From Clostridioides difficile_D (lineage in GTDB: Bacteria > Bacillota > Clostridia > Peptostreptococcales > Peptostreptococcaceae): a DNA stretch of 64,000 bases. Numbering within the stretch: the first letter of the stretch is position 1; every line of letters begins with the position of its first letter. This document shows positions 55,660 to 64,000 of the stretch, in pieces. Location: positions 2,170,001 through 2,234,000 of the forward strand of contig OX244046.1 in the NCBI GenBank assembly GCA_945861085.1, in the 5' to 3' direction. The translations under genes and the position numbers were made by a program. The notes under the pieces were generated by a model. The model had not been told where the DNA came from, did not search any database, and worked only from the letters and a program-made list of their open reading frames with translations.

Positions 55660-57030
55660 TTATTTAGTAATTTTTCTTTTAATATATTGTCCTGTTGGTT
55701 GTTCTTTAATATTACAACTTTGTACTACATGGTTTCCTCTCAAAAATACATCTTCAACTTTACATTTAATTTTGAACCCCTCATATGGAGTATAATCTAC
55801 ATTTTGTTTTTGAGTTTTATAACTAATTGTTTCTTCTTTATTAGTATTTAAAATGACTATATCTGCATCACTTCCTACAGCTATCTCACCTTTTTTAGGA
55901 TACATCCCAAATATTTTTGCAGCATTTGTAGAAGTGACCTCCACAAATTTATTTGCACTTATTCTATTTTCTAAGACTCCATATGTATATAAAAGGGGTA
56001 GTCTATGTTCAACACCAGGTGCTCCATTTGGTATCTTACTAAAATCATCAATTCCCAAGTCTTTTTGCCCCTTAAAATTAAATGAACAATGGTCTGTGCC
56101 AACTGTTTGAATATCTCCATTAGCCAACCCTTCCCAAAGATAATTTATATCTTCTTTTTTTCTTAAAGGAGGAGACATTACATATTTAGCACCCTCAAAT
56201 CCATCCTTATCATATAAATTGTCTTCTAGTAATAGATACTGTGGACATGTTTCTACTATCATATCTATATTTTTTTCTCTAGCTATTTTTACAGTTTCAA
56301 GAGACTCTTTACAACTTAGATGGACTACATAGGATTTTGAATTTGATAATTTAGTTATATCAGCAAGTCTTGAAACAGACTCTTTCTCAACTATATTAGG
56401 TCTTGTAAGTGGATGATATTTTGGCTTTAAATTACCATTTTGTATATTTTCTTCTATCAATACATCTAGTAAATCTCCATTTTCACAATGAAATCCAACT
56501 ATACACCCTAAATCTTTAGCTTTTTTTAAAACCTTGTATATTGTTCCATCATCTACTTTCATGCCATCGTATGCCATATACATCTTAAATGATACAATTC
56601 CATCTGAAATAAGCTTTTCCATATGATTAAATGTATCTTTATCTAAGCATGTAATTGTCATATGAAATCCATAATCACAATAACAATTTCCACTTGCTTT
56701 TTCATGATATATTTCCACACCTTGCAGTAGATTTTCACCTTTACTGGCTTCTGCAAAATCTAATATGGTAGTAGTTCCTCCAGCTATAGCTGCTCTTGTC
56801 CCTGTTTCAAAATTATCAGCAGTTACAATAGAACCTGCATTCATATCAAAATGAGTATGAGTATCTATTCCACCAGGAATTATAATTTTTCCTGTAGCAT
56901 CAATAACCTTATCATCATTTATTTCTAAATCATTTCCTATTTCAACTATCTTTTCATCTTCTATCCTTAAATCACTTACATAAGTCTTATCAGAGGTAAT
57001 TATAGTTCCACCTCTTAGTATTGTTCCCAT
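55660..57030 (-). CDS. hydA: Dihydropyrimidinase/hydantoinase
   Basis: 456 residues. GGIDTHTHFDM (HxH), carboxylated Lys in SFKMYMAYDGM (about residue 150), VHLSCKESL (His), GTDHCSF (Asp). This is the binuclear D-hydantoinase fold that opens cyclic amide rings. The HyuA-type enzyme of the bacterial urate clusters does this on a ring-reduced purine product. GAGGTATAT before ATG. It lies between ygeY and the ssnA-like gene in the same direction. Confidence 0.9.
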   Translation of the reverse strand: MGTILRGGTIITSDKTYVSDLRIEDEKIVEIGNDLEINDDKVIDATGKIIIPGGIDTHTHFDMNAGSIVTADNFETGTRAAIAGGTTTILDFAEASKGENLLQGVEIYHEKASGNCYCDYGFHMTITCLDKDTFNHMEKLISDGIVSFKMYMAYDGMKVDDGTIYKVLKKAKDLGCIVGFHCENGDLLDVLIEENIQNGNLKPKYHPLTRPNIVEKESVSRLADITKLSNSKSYVVHLSCKESLETVKIAREKNIDMIVETCPQYLLLEDNLYDKDGFEGAKYVMSPPLRKKEDINYLWEGLANGDIQTVGTDHCSFNFKGQKDLGIDDFSKIPNGAPGVEHRLPLLYTYGVLENRISANKFVEVTSTNAAKIFGMYPKKGEIAVGSDADIVILNTNKEETISYKTQKQNVDYTPYEGFKIKCKVEDVFLRGNHVVQSCNIKEQPTGQYIKRKITK

Positions 57031-57107
57031 ATATACCTCCTAACTTTTAAGCTTTAAAGTATTTTCTAAATATTATAATCTTATTTAAATATAATTGTAT
57101 TTTCTAA

Positions 57108-57127
57108 AGGTGCTATATTCAGCACCT
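57108..57127 (-). terminator. Hairpin between ygeY and hydantoinase genes
   Basis: AGGTGCTGAATATAGCACCT stem-loop; the minus-strand 3' side is TTTAGAAAA, so it may attenuate rather than end transcription. Confidence 0.45.
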
Positions 57128-57164
57128 CTAGACTATATTTAAATAATTTATTGTGAACTAAATA

Positions 57165-58352
57165 TTATTTTCCATATACAGATTTTAATATTCCATAGTA
57201 ACCTTCTGTTCCTATAAATAATTGTTCTTGCTCTATATACTCATCTATTGTGTGAGCAAGATTTTCTTTAGAAGGACCAAATCCTATAGTTTTTATTCCA
57301 GCCTCACCTGCATAATGGCTTCCATTTGTACAGAATGAGTATTGAGTTATTTCTGAATCTATTCCAGCCTCTTTTAATCCTTTATATGCTGCTTGAACAA
57401 ATTCATCATCTTCATCATATAACCATCCTGGGAAGAATCTTTCACTCTCTATAGTATTTCCTGTATAGCAATCAGCTTTTTCAACTGCATAAGAAACTTT
57501 TGTATTTAATTCTGGGTCTTCTTTCATCATTTCATCTAATAATGCTTGTATTGGAGCTAATACTCCTTCTCTTGTTTCTCCAACTAATAATCTTCTGTCA
57601 AAAGTAGCTTTACAGTAATCTGGTACTACTGAAGCTCCTGGATATGGAGAAGATTTTATATCTGTTAAAACTAGTATTCCATCACCTAAAACTGGGTGAG
57701 TTGGAGGTACTAATTGTTGTATCTTTTGGATTACATTAGCCATTTTATAAACTGCATTTACGCCTTTTTCTGGATTAGCAGAGTGAGCTGGTTTACCAAA
57801 AGTTTCTACTACTATTTCCCCTCTACCTCTTTGACCAATCTTTAAGTTTAATTCTGAAGATTCACCTATTACAACATAATCAGGTTGAACAGCCTTACTT
57901 ATTTCTCTAGCTGAAACTCCTTCAAATATTTCTTCGTGAACAACTCCTGCTACATACAATTCACCTTCAAAGTCTTTGTTAGTATCTTTTGCAAAGTATG
58001 CAACTGCTGCCATCATTGCTGTATACTGACCTTTCATGTCAGAAGTTCCTCTACCATATATTTTTCCATCTACTATTCTTCCTTCAAAAGGAGGAACACT
58101 CCACTTACTTGCATCTGGAACTGGAACTGTGTCTATATGTCCATCAAATAATATTTTTTTACCTGGTTTGTTTCCTTTTATACATCCTACTATATTTCCA
58201 TATCTATCTCTTGACCAACTATCAAAACCTAATTTTTCAAAAGACTCTTCTATTGCTTTTACAACACCTTCTTCATTTCCAGAAGAACTAGGATTTTGAA
58301 TTAATTTTTGGCATATTTCAGTTACTTCTTGTTTTCTTTGTTCGTTTAACAT
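57165..58352 (-). CDS. ygeY: YgeY family selenium-metabolism-linked hydrolase
   Basis: 395 residues of the M20 zinc peptidase/deacetylase fold. FDGHIDTVPV (His and Asp), GRGTSDMKGQ (bridging Asp), HEEIFEG (base Glu) and the late His in LAHTIDEY. YgeY is found next to ygeX in loci with selenium-dependent molybdenum hydroxylases and in urate-using gene clusters, where it cleaves an amide to free diaminopropionate or a relative. GGGGGATAATGAA before ATG. Confidence 0.92.
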   Translation of the reverse strand: MLNEQRKQEVTEICQKLIQNPSSSGNEEGVVKAIEESFEKLGFDSWSRDRYGNIVGCIKGNKPGKKILFDGHIDTVPVPDASKWSVPPFEGRIVDGKIYGRGTSDMKGQYTAMMAAVAYFAKDTNKDFEGELYVAGVVHEEIFEGVSAREISKAVQPDYVVIGESSELNLKIGQRGRGEIVVETFGKPAHSANPEKGVNAVYKMANVIQKIQQLVPPTHPVLGDGILVLTDIKSSPYPGASVVPDYCKATFDRRLLVGETREGVLAPIQALLDEMMKEDPELNTKVSYAVEKADCYTGNTIESERFFPGWLYDEDDEFVQAAYKGLKEAGIDSEITQYSFCTNGSHYAGEAGIKTIGFGPSKENLAHTIDEYIEQEQLFIGTEGYYGILKSVYGK

Positions 58353-58477
58353 TTCATTATCCCCCTAGATTTTTTATAATGTACGTATTTTATATGTTAT
58401 ATATTTTCTAAATTTTAGAATTTATATATCTTCTAAATATGTAAATCAGTATTTAATAATGATATTTTAATCATTAC

Positions 58478-59692
58478 TTATATACTTGGATACTCACCAT
58501 CCCAAACTATACTTCTATATTTATCAGGGTCAGTATCTCCTTCTGTACTTATTAAAAGTATTCTTGAGTTTTCATCTAATTTCAAATCTTTTCTTAAATC
58601 TGCTAAATCTTCTCTTTCCATAGCTGCTACTAAAAGACCAGTTGTAACTGCTCCAGACTCTCCAGAGATTACTTTTTCGTCACCCTTTAAAGGATTACCT
58701 AATGTTCTCATACCTTTAGCAGAAACCCAATCTGGCGCTGAAACAAATGCTGCTGCATGGTTTTTTAATACCTCAAATCCTATAGTGTTTGGTTCTCCAC
58801 AAGCAAGACCTGCCATTATAGTTGGCATATCTCCTCCAACAAATCTTGGTTTTCCATCTCCTGCTTCTGCTGATTTATAGTAACAATCAGCTTCATCAGC
58901 CTCTACTACTACTGTTATTGGGCATTCATCATATATTGAAGCAACATATCCTTGAACTGCACCAGCAAGTGAACCAACTCCTGCTTGCACAAATACGTGT
59001 GTTGGTCTATCTACCCCATATTCTTTTAATTGTTCTATAGCTTCTTGAGCCATAGTTCCATAGCCTTGCATTATCCATGCTGGTATTTCTTCATATCCGT
59101 CCCAAGCTGTATCTTGAACCATTACTCCGTGGTCATCAGCTTCTGCGTAATCATTAGCTAATCTTACTGCATCATCATAGTTTAAGTCTGTTATACTAGC
59201 ATCTGCACCTTCTCCTTTGATTTTATTTAATCTGAATTCAGAAGAACCTTTTGGCATTAATACGACAGATTTTTGACCTAATTTATTAGCTGTCCAAGCA
59301 ACTCCTCTACCATGATTTCCATCTGTAGCTGTAAAGAAAGTTATTTCTCCTAATTTTTCTTTTATTTCATCTGAAGTTAATTTATCATATCCTAACTCAG
59401 ATATATCTGTATCCAATCTTTGAGCTAGGTATCTACCCATAGAATAAGATCCACCTAAAACTTTAAATGCATTTAATCCAAATCTATAAGATTCGTCTTT
59501 TACATATACTCCTGCAACACCTAATTTTTTTGCTAAACCTTCTAGGTTTGCTAATGGAGTTTCTTTATATTGAGGAAAGCTTTTATGAAAGTTTCTAACC
59601 TTAGTTATTTCTTCTTCACTTAAAAATTTGATACAATTTTCCTTATCGCCTTTTGGCAGATTGTTTACTTTCCATTTAATTTCTTTTAGCAT
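58478..59692 (-). CDS. dpaL (ygeX): 2,3-diaminopropionate ammonia-lyase
   Basis: 404 residues, fold II PLP enzyme. SYRFGLNAFKVLGGSYSMGRYL holds the PLP-binding Lys; TATDGNHGRGVAW and QAGVGSLAGAVQGY bind cofactor phosphate. Converts 2,3-diaminopropionate to pyruvate and two ammonia, releasing nitrogen at the end of purine breakdown. It is the first gene of the ygeX-ygeY-hydA-ssnA group and is preceded by a sigma-54 promoter. Confidence 0.93.
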   Translation of the reverse strand: MLKEIKWKVNNLPKGDKENCIKFLSEEEITKVRNFHKSFPQYKETPLANLEGLAKKLGVAGVYVKDESYRFGLNAFKVLGGSYSMGRYLAQRLDTDISELGYDKLTSDEIKEKLGEITFFTATDGNHGRGVAWTANKLGQKSVVLMPKGSSEFRLNKIKGEGADASITDLNYDDAVRLANDYAEADDHGVMVQDTAWDGYEEIPAWIMQGYGTMAQEAIEQLKEYGVDRPTHVFVQAGVGSLAGAVQGYVASIYDECPITVVVEADEADCYYKSAEAGDGKPRFVGGDMPTIMAGLACGEPNTIGFEVLKNHAAAFVSAPDWVSAKGMRTLGNPLKGDEKVISGESGAVTTGLLVAAMEREDLADLRKDLKLDENSRILLISTEGDTDPDKYRSIVWDGEYPSI

Positions 59693-59740
59693 CTAAAATA
59701 CCTCCACATTATTGTTAAATTTTTATACTCTAGATAATTA

Positions 59741-59756
59741 GCAATTAACATGCCAA
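59741..59756 (-). promoter_or_regulatory. Sigma-54 (RpoN/SigL) -24/-12 promoter of dpaL operon
   Basis: On the minus strand TTGGCATGTTAATTGC has GG and GC with the required 12-base register and matches the TGGCAYG-N4-TTGC consensus. It ends about 48 bases before the dpaL ATG. Such promoters need an enhancer-binding activator, whose gene is not in this window. Confidence 0.78.
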
Positions 59757-60025
59757 CACTTAACATATATTGAATATTTTTCTGTAGCTATCTAGTATAG
59801 AATTTGCAACACTTTCATTTTTTTTTACTTTTATCTATTAGATTATCTATTGTGTATAGAATTTGATAATAAAAAAACCTTTTTCATCTTCTCACTTTTT
59901 AATTCTCATTTTTAAAATTTAAAAATTAATACTTAAAAGCTATTCCTTATGTATTTTTTGACATATAAACCTATAAAAAGTTTAATAAAAGACATAAAAT
60001 AATGATGTAATATTTTATTACATCA
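59757..60025. other. Upstream region of the sigma-54 promoter
   Basis: No gene. The place where enhancer sites would be expected; no clear dyad could be singled out by eye among the AT-rich text. Confidence 0.35.
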
Positions 60026-60036
60026 TTATTTTTTAT
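59999..60036. terminator. Bidirectional terminator
   Basis: AATGATGTAATA / TATTACATCATT hairpin with T-run on both sides. It probably ends the transcripts reading down from 60277. Confidence 0.85.
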
Positions 60037-60151
60037 TGAGTGAATAGTAAAAATCCGAGTTACTATTTAATTCTTGTGACGTTTTATCATTACATGCCCT
60101 TAGCATAAACAAGCACAATATAATAATAATGAAAAAAATTACTTTTTTAAT
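60026..60151 (-). pseudogene. Tiny lipoprotein-like remnant
   Basis: A minus-strand reading (KKVIFFIIIILCLFMLRAC then NDKTSQELNSNSDFYYSL) has a lipoprotein signal and Cys, and GGGAG upstream at a suitable distance, but the codon at the start position is ATT. About 41 residues in all, ending in the terminator. Probably the truncated 5' end of a lost lipoprotein gene, or a real small lipoprotein with a rare start. Confidence 0.35.
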
Positions 60152-60276
60152 ATTCTTACTCTCCCTTTGGATTATTACATATTAAGCCAATTCATTTTAG
60201 TACTCTAATAAAGTATCTCTATAGTCCAAAACTAGCCTATATAAATGTCAAGTCCAAAGAGATTGGTGAACTCTTT

Positions 60277-60948
60277 TTAATGGTCTCTAAGAGGTGATTT
60301 TTCATCTTTTTTAACATTCAATTCTTCTTTTACAACATTCCATTTTTCAAGACCAAACTTAGAAACCATAACAGCTTCTGCAGCACCTTTTCCAAGTCTT
60401 CTTACAGTGTCCATACCTGTTTCGTCCTCTTGAGCACCTTTTGCTTTTCCATCTTTACTCCATATTGTACCACCTATATAGCATCCTCCTAAACCTCCAG
60501 ATACTAACATTTCATGCATTAGGAAGAAATTTATTATAGGAAGTTTTGTCAATTCTTGACCACCATATCTAGTTCCACCAGTAGTTATAGCTGCCCCAAT
60601 CTTATTTTGAAGTTTTCCTGGATGAACTAAATACATTGGGCGAAGTCTATTAAATACTGCTGTAAGTTGAGCAGTTATATTCATATCATAAACTGGAGAA
60701 CCTACTATAATTCCATCTGCTTCCAATATTTTTTGTTCTAATTCTTGTATGTCATCTTTTATGATACACATAGTTTCTTTTCTTATACATGCATCACAAT
60801 GAACACAAGGGCTTATTTTTTTCCCTCTAACTGACCAATACTCAGTTTCTATACCAGGTATAGTTTCTGCTTCTTTCAAAGCTTCTAATATTGCATATTC
60901 TGTTGCTCCTTTACGTGGACTTCCACAAATACCTAATATCTTTGCCAT
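60277..60948 (-). CDS. Flavodoxin-like FMN reductase with Cys cluster (ISF type)
   Basis: 223 residues. GICGSPRKGATEYAILEAL is the FMN phosphate loop; CVHCDACIRKETMC is a CxxCxxC...C cluster as in iron-sulfur flavoproteins and related NADPH-dependent FMN reductases. VGSPVYDMNITAQLTAVFNRL is the flavodoxin core. Located immediately after a Mo hydroxylase that has no FAD subunit, so it may accept its electrons. AGGAGATATTGTT before ATG. Confidence 0.85.
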   Translation of the reverse strand: MAKILGICGSPRKGATEYAILEALKEAETIPGIETEYWSVRGKKISPCVHCDACIRKETMCIIKDDIQELEQKILEADGIIVGSPVYDMNITAQLTAVFNRLRPMYLVHPGKLQNKIGAAITTGGTRYGGQELTKLPIINFFLMHEMLVSGGLGGCYIGGTIWSKDGKAKGAQEDETGMDTVRRLGKGAAEAVMVSKFGLEKWNVVKEELNVKKDEKSPLRDH

Positions 60949-61030
60949 AACAATATCTCCTCATCAAATAAATCTATTTTTATTATTCATTTACAAATAC
61001 AATAAATTGTTATTTATACTCTAACTTCTA

Positions 61031-63247
61031 TTATTTTAATTTTATTGGTAATGAATGTATTTCTACATTAGTTGCATTATATACTGCATTTGCAACAGCT
61101 GGTGCAACTGGTACAACAGCACACTCCCCAATACTCTTACCACCAAAAGGTCCAGCTTTTTCATAACTATCTACAAATGCAACTTGACACTTTGGCATAT
61201 CTACAGTTCTAAATAATTTATATGTTTTAAAATCAGTAGCCTTAGGTCTACCTTGCTCATCAAATGCCAACTCTTCACTCAATGCGTATCCTAGACCCAT
61301 ATGAATTCCACCTTCTAATTGACCCTCTAAATTTAGAGGATTTATAACTCTACCAACATCATGTACAGCTACAAAATCAACTACTTTTATATCCTTAGTT
61401 TCTTTATCTACTAAAACTTCAGCAAAATGTACACCATAAGAAGTAAGTCCAGCTGGTGAAGAATAGTCTTCAACAACAGTTAACTCTCTTAATGATTTAC
61501 TTTGACTATATACTGCAACATCAGAAAGTGATGCTTTTATATTTTCATCAAGTTTACTAATTACATATCCATTGTCCAGGTACAACTCTTCTTTTGATGT
61601 TTCAAGCAATTTTTCTGCTTCTTCTAATATTAGTGTTTTTAATTTTTCTGCTGTCTTTTTAGCTCCTCCACCTTCTACAAATACACCTCTACTTGCATAA
61701 TCTCCAAGATTAAATGTACATGCATCAGTATCAGTTTCAAATGTATCAACTTTATCAGGTGTTATTCCTAAAACTTCAGCTACCATCATTGTTTGCATAG
61801 TTACAACACCATTACCCATATCATGTGCTCCTGTAAGTAGTGTCAATGTACCATCTTCATTTAATTTAAGAGTCAATGTAACAACATCTCTATGTGCACC
61901 GAAAACTCCATTACCATGTGCACCTATTGCCATACCTATACCTCTTAAATATTTTCCTTCTTCTTTAGGAAGTTTTTTCTTTTCATCCCACTTAAACATT
62001 TTCTTACCTTGTTCTATACAATCCAATACTCTAGGATTTCCAAGAGAACCATGGAAAATTATATCAACATCATCTGGCTCTACAGCATTTTTATTTTGGA
62101 AATCAACTAAATCCATACCTATTTCTTTAGCTATTTTCGCAAATTGAGCTTGTTGAGCCATAAATATTTGAGGTGAACCATAACCTCTCATAGCTCCTGC
62201 TATTGGTGTATTTGTATATACAGGCATTCCAGTAAACTTTATATTTGGTATTTTATAAACTTTAAATACTTTATGGCTAAGTGCACCTATAACATTTAAA
62301 GCACTTGATGCATATGCACCTGTATTTGTATATATTTTTATATCTTGTGCTATTACTTCTCCATCTTTATTTACACCAGTTTTTAATTTTACAAAAGACC
62401 CATGACGAGTTCTTGTTGATATCATAGACTCTTTTCTTGTAAGAACCATTTTAACTGGTCTTCTAGTCATTTTTGATAGTGCTGCTGCTACTGGTTCAAT
62501 TGTAAGTTCTAATTTTCCACCAAATGAACCTCCAATAGCAGGTCTTATAACTCTTACTTTGTTTAATGACATCCCAAAAATTTGAGATAGTATTATTCTA
62601 AATCCAAATGTATTTTGACAAGGTGTATGTACAGTTAATTTATCATTATAATCATAGTGTGCAATTACACTATGAGTCTCTATTGCACTATGATGTATTG
62701 CTGGAGTAGAGTATTCATCTTCAAATATATAATCACATTCTTTGAAGCCTTTTTCTACATCTCCTCCATTTATATTATTTTGTGAAACTATGTTTGAATC
62801 TCCATGTATGCATATAGCATCTTCTTTTATTGCATCCTGTATAGTAAATACAGCTGGTAACTCTTCATACTCCACTTTTATAAGTTTTACAGCTTTTTCT
62901 GCTATTTCTGGTGTTTCTGCTGCAACTGCTGCAACACGGTCACCAACAAATCTAACTGTATCTGAAAAAACAACTTCATTTTCAGGTATATTGTGCTCAT
63001 AAAATCTTAAAGAACCATTGTATTTTCTTTGTGATGTATTGAGATGAGTAGCTATAGCTCTAACTCCTACTACTTTCTCAGCTTCACTTGTATCTATACT
63101 TTTTATTTTTGCATGTGCTACAGGGCTTAAAAGCATTTTAGCATAAAGTACATTTTGTGGTTTTATATCAGCTACATATTTCATTTGACCAGTAACTTTT
63201 AAAGCTGCATCCTTTAGAGGGTATGATTTTCCTATTACTTTTTCCAT
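61031..63247 (-). CDS. xdhD: Molybdenum hydroxylase large subunit 3 (XdhD-like)
   Basis: 738 residues. PAIGGSFGGKLELT, IAGAMRGYGSPQIFMA, DMGNGVVTMQTMMVAE, and catalytic Glu in GPFGGKSIGECAVVPVAP. Clearly more distant from copies 1 and 2 than they are from each other, so an older paralogue with probably another substrate. It follows the [2Fe-2S] gene by 2 bases and is followed by the flavodoxin-like gene, with no FAD subunit in the module. Confidence 0.88.
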   Translation of the reverse strand: MEKVIGKSYPLKDAALKVTGQMKYVADIKPQNVLYAKMLLSPVAHAKIKSIDTSEAEKVVGVRAIATHLNTSQRKYNGSLRFYEHNIPENEVVFSDTVRFVGDRVAAVAAETPEIAEKAVKLIKVEYEELPAVFTIQDAIKEDAICIHGDSNIVSQNNINGGDVEKGFKECDYIFEDEYSTPAIHHSAIETHSVIAHYDYNDKLTVHTPCQNTFGFRIILSQIFGMSLNKVRVIRPAIGGSFGGKLELTIEPVAAALSKMTRRPVKMVLTRKESMISTRTRHGSFVKLKTGVNKDGEVIAQDIKIYTNTGAYASSALNVIGALSHKVFKVYKIPNIKFTGMPVYTNTPIAGAMRGYGSPQIFMAQQAQFAKIAKEIGMDLVDFQNKNAVEPDDVDIIFHGSLGNPRVLDCIEQGKKMFKWDEKKKLPKEEGKYLRGIGMAIGAHGNGVFGAHRDVVTLTLKLNEDGTLTLLTGAHDMGNGVVTMQTMMVAEVLGITPDKVDTFETDTDACTFNLGDYASRGVFVEGGGAKKTAEKLKTLILEEAEKLLETSKEELYLDNGYVISKLDENIKASLSDVAVYSQSKSLRELTVVEDYSSPAGLTSYGVHFAEVLVDKETKDIKVVDFVAVHDVGRVINPLNLEGQLEGGIHMGLGYALSEELAFDEQGRPKATDFKTYKLFRTVDMPKCQVAFVDSYEKAGPFGGKSIGECAVVPVAPAVANAVYNATNVEIHSLPIKLK

Positions 63248-63249
63248 AA

Positions 63250-63720
63250 TTATCTACCCCCTAATCTAGCTGCAGATAATTTTACAGCTTCTATAATTTT
63301 CACATATCCTGTACATCTACAGAGATTTTCTTTAAAAGCCTCTCTAATTTCATCTTCATTAGGAGATGCATTTCTATTTAAAAGAGCTTGTGTTGTTATA
63401 ATCATACCAGGAGTACAATATCCACATTGTACAGCTCCAACTTCTATAAAAGCTTCTTGTATTGGATGAAGATTTTCTCCATTAGCAAAACTTTCTATAG
63501 TGTATATAACTTTACCTTCGCAGTTTTTTGCAAGAAGTTTACAAGATTTCATGTCAACTCCATCTATCAAAACTTTACATGCTCCACAACTGCCACTATT
63601 ACAACCTTGTTTCGCTCCAGTTAGATTTAATTTTTCACGAAGTACATGCAAAAGAGTTTCATTCTTTTCAACTTCTATTTCATACATGTAATCATTAATA
63701 TTTAATTTTATTTTTTCCAT
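63250..63720 (-). CDS. Molybdenum hydroxylase [2Fe-2S] subunit 3
   Basis: 156 residues. Clusters: GCNSGSCGACKV with later Cys in KSCKLL, and CGYCTPGM with NLCRCTGY. Matches the 2Fe-2S subunit of xanthine dehydrogenase/CO-dehydrogenase-type enzymes. Sits 2 bases upstream of the large subunit on the same strand. AGGAGGAGAAA before ATG. It follows the amidohydrolase that starts beyond the window by about 60 bases. Confidence 0.92.
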   Translation of the reverse strand: MEKIKLNINDYMYEIEVEKNETLLHVLREKLNLTGAKQGCNSGSCGACKVLIDGVDMKSCKLLAKNCEGKVIYTIESFANGENLHPIQEAFIEVGAVQCGYCTPGMIITTQALLNRNASPNEDEIREAFKENLCRCTGYVKIIEAVKLSAARLGGR

Positions 63721-63781
63721 TTTCTCCTCCTACAGATAAACTAATGTTGTAATAGAATATTATTACAATCTTATTTTAATA

Positions 63782-64000
63782 TTAGTATAAGCTATTCCAC
63801 TTATGTCCTTCCATTCTATTAGTTACATTAGCTCTCTTACATAATTCTTCTGCTGCATGTTGTGCATTTAATAATACTTGTTCTTCACTTTCAATTGTAG
63901 TTACTTTTCCATTTTCAAGTATTATGTTTCCATCAACTAGAACACTCTCTACATTGTGCATGCTAGCTGAATATACCAAAGTTGATACAGGATTGTGAAG
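63782..64000 (-). CDS. SsnA-like amidohydrolase, C-terminal part (cut by window edge)
   Basis: The visible 72 residues read LHNPVSTLVYSASMHNVESV... and end NRMEGHKWNSLY, near-identical in layout to the C-terminus of the amidohydrolase at 54236-55642. It is therefore a close paralogue of that SsnA-like enzyme, reading away from the edge into the [2Fe-2S]/Mo module. The catalytic metal site lies outside the window. Confidence 0.85.
   Translation of the reverse strand, partial: LHNPVSTLVYSASMHNVESVLVDGNIILENGKVTTIESEEQVLLNAQHAAEELCKRANVTNRMEGHKWNSLY

Noticed and set aside
39615..63247. Selenocysteine (in-frame TGA) in the Mo hydroxylases
   Set aside because: All three large subunits read through without in-frame TGA. 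In this enzyme class selenium is a labile ligand on Mo, not selenocysteine.
1..64000. tRNA or rRNA genes, and attachment sites for the orphan integrase
   Set aside because: No cloverleaf-type sequences or rRNA blocks were recognised, and no direct repeat pair flanking 29-33.6 kb could be identified by eye.

Overview
The window is very AT-rich (G+C well under one third by eye) and dense with Firmicutes-type genes that have strong AGGAGG/GGGGG Shine-Dalgarno sites. Product set, T-box and lysine riboswitch leaders, an IStron-type group I intron and a selenium-dependent molybdenum hydroxylase locus all suggest an anaerobic, amino-acid- and purine-fermenting member of the Peptostreptococcaceae. 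Clostridioides difficile or a close relative is the best fit. Species assignment is an inference from gene content; no search was run.

Layout. 0-1 kb: start of an arginine biosynthesis operon (argC, cut by the window edge) behind a T-box leader with two terminators in series. 1-4 kb: a broken GNAT gene, then a metallophosphoesterase, an ArsR regulator with a CVC metal motif, an ArsP/YraQ-type permease and a frameshifted second arsR. 4.4-11 kb: small accessory genes (two acetyltransferases, a TetR/hydrolase divergent pair with long inverted repeats, a DUF2975/Xre pair, an RpiR regulator). 11-25.6 kb: mostly housekeeping: mnmM, rluB, an AI-2E-type exporter, a TPR lipoprotein, lysC-lysA under a lysine riboswitch, two envelope proteins, glnS, a lipid kinase and a LUD protein. 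25.9-33.6 kb: accessory region with a DUF4003 protein, a secreted 3D-domain protein, a BlaI-type repressor, an orphan tyrosine recombinase, a CYP152-type P450 and an IS3 copy whose transposase has lost part of its catalytic domain. 33.6-35.3 kb: an ABC-F ATPase.

35.6-64 kb is a purine/selenium island read almost wholly on the minus strand. It holds cofactor maturation genes (MoeA/MogA-like protein with a Cys cluster, MocA-like nucleotidyltransferase, YqeC) and three molybdenum hydroxylase modules of unequal composition: Mo+FAD at 39.6-42.7 kb, Mo+FAD+[2Fe-2S] at 50.6-54.2 kb, and Mo+[2Fe-2S] at 61.0-63.7 kb. It also holds an NCS2 purine permease, three amidohydrolases (one partial), a hydantoinase, the YgeY hydrolase, diaminopropionate ammonia-lyase (YgeX), a DHOD-like Fe-S reductase and a flavodoxin-like protein. 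The likely logic is uptake of xanthine/urate-type purines, hydroxylation or dehydroxylation at Mo-Se enzymes, deamination and ring opening by amidohydrolases, and release of ammonia and small acids through YgeY/YgeX. A near-perfect sigma-54 promoter precedes ygeX. The island has been hit by mobile DNA: a TnpB-only IS605-like element, a group I intron without a transposase gene, and an IS256 element that lies about 4 bp beyond the stop codon of a 14-residue-repeat coiled-coil gene.
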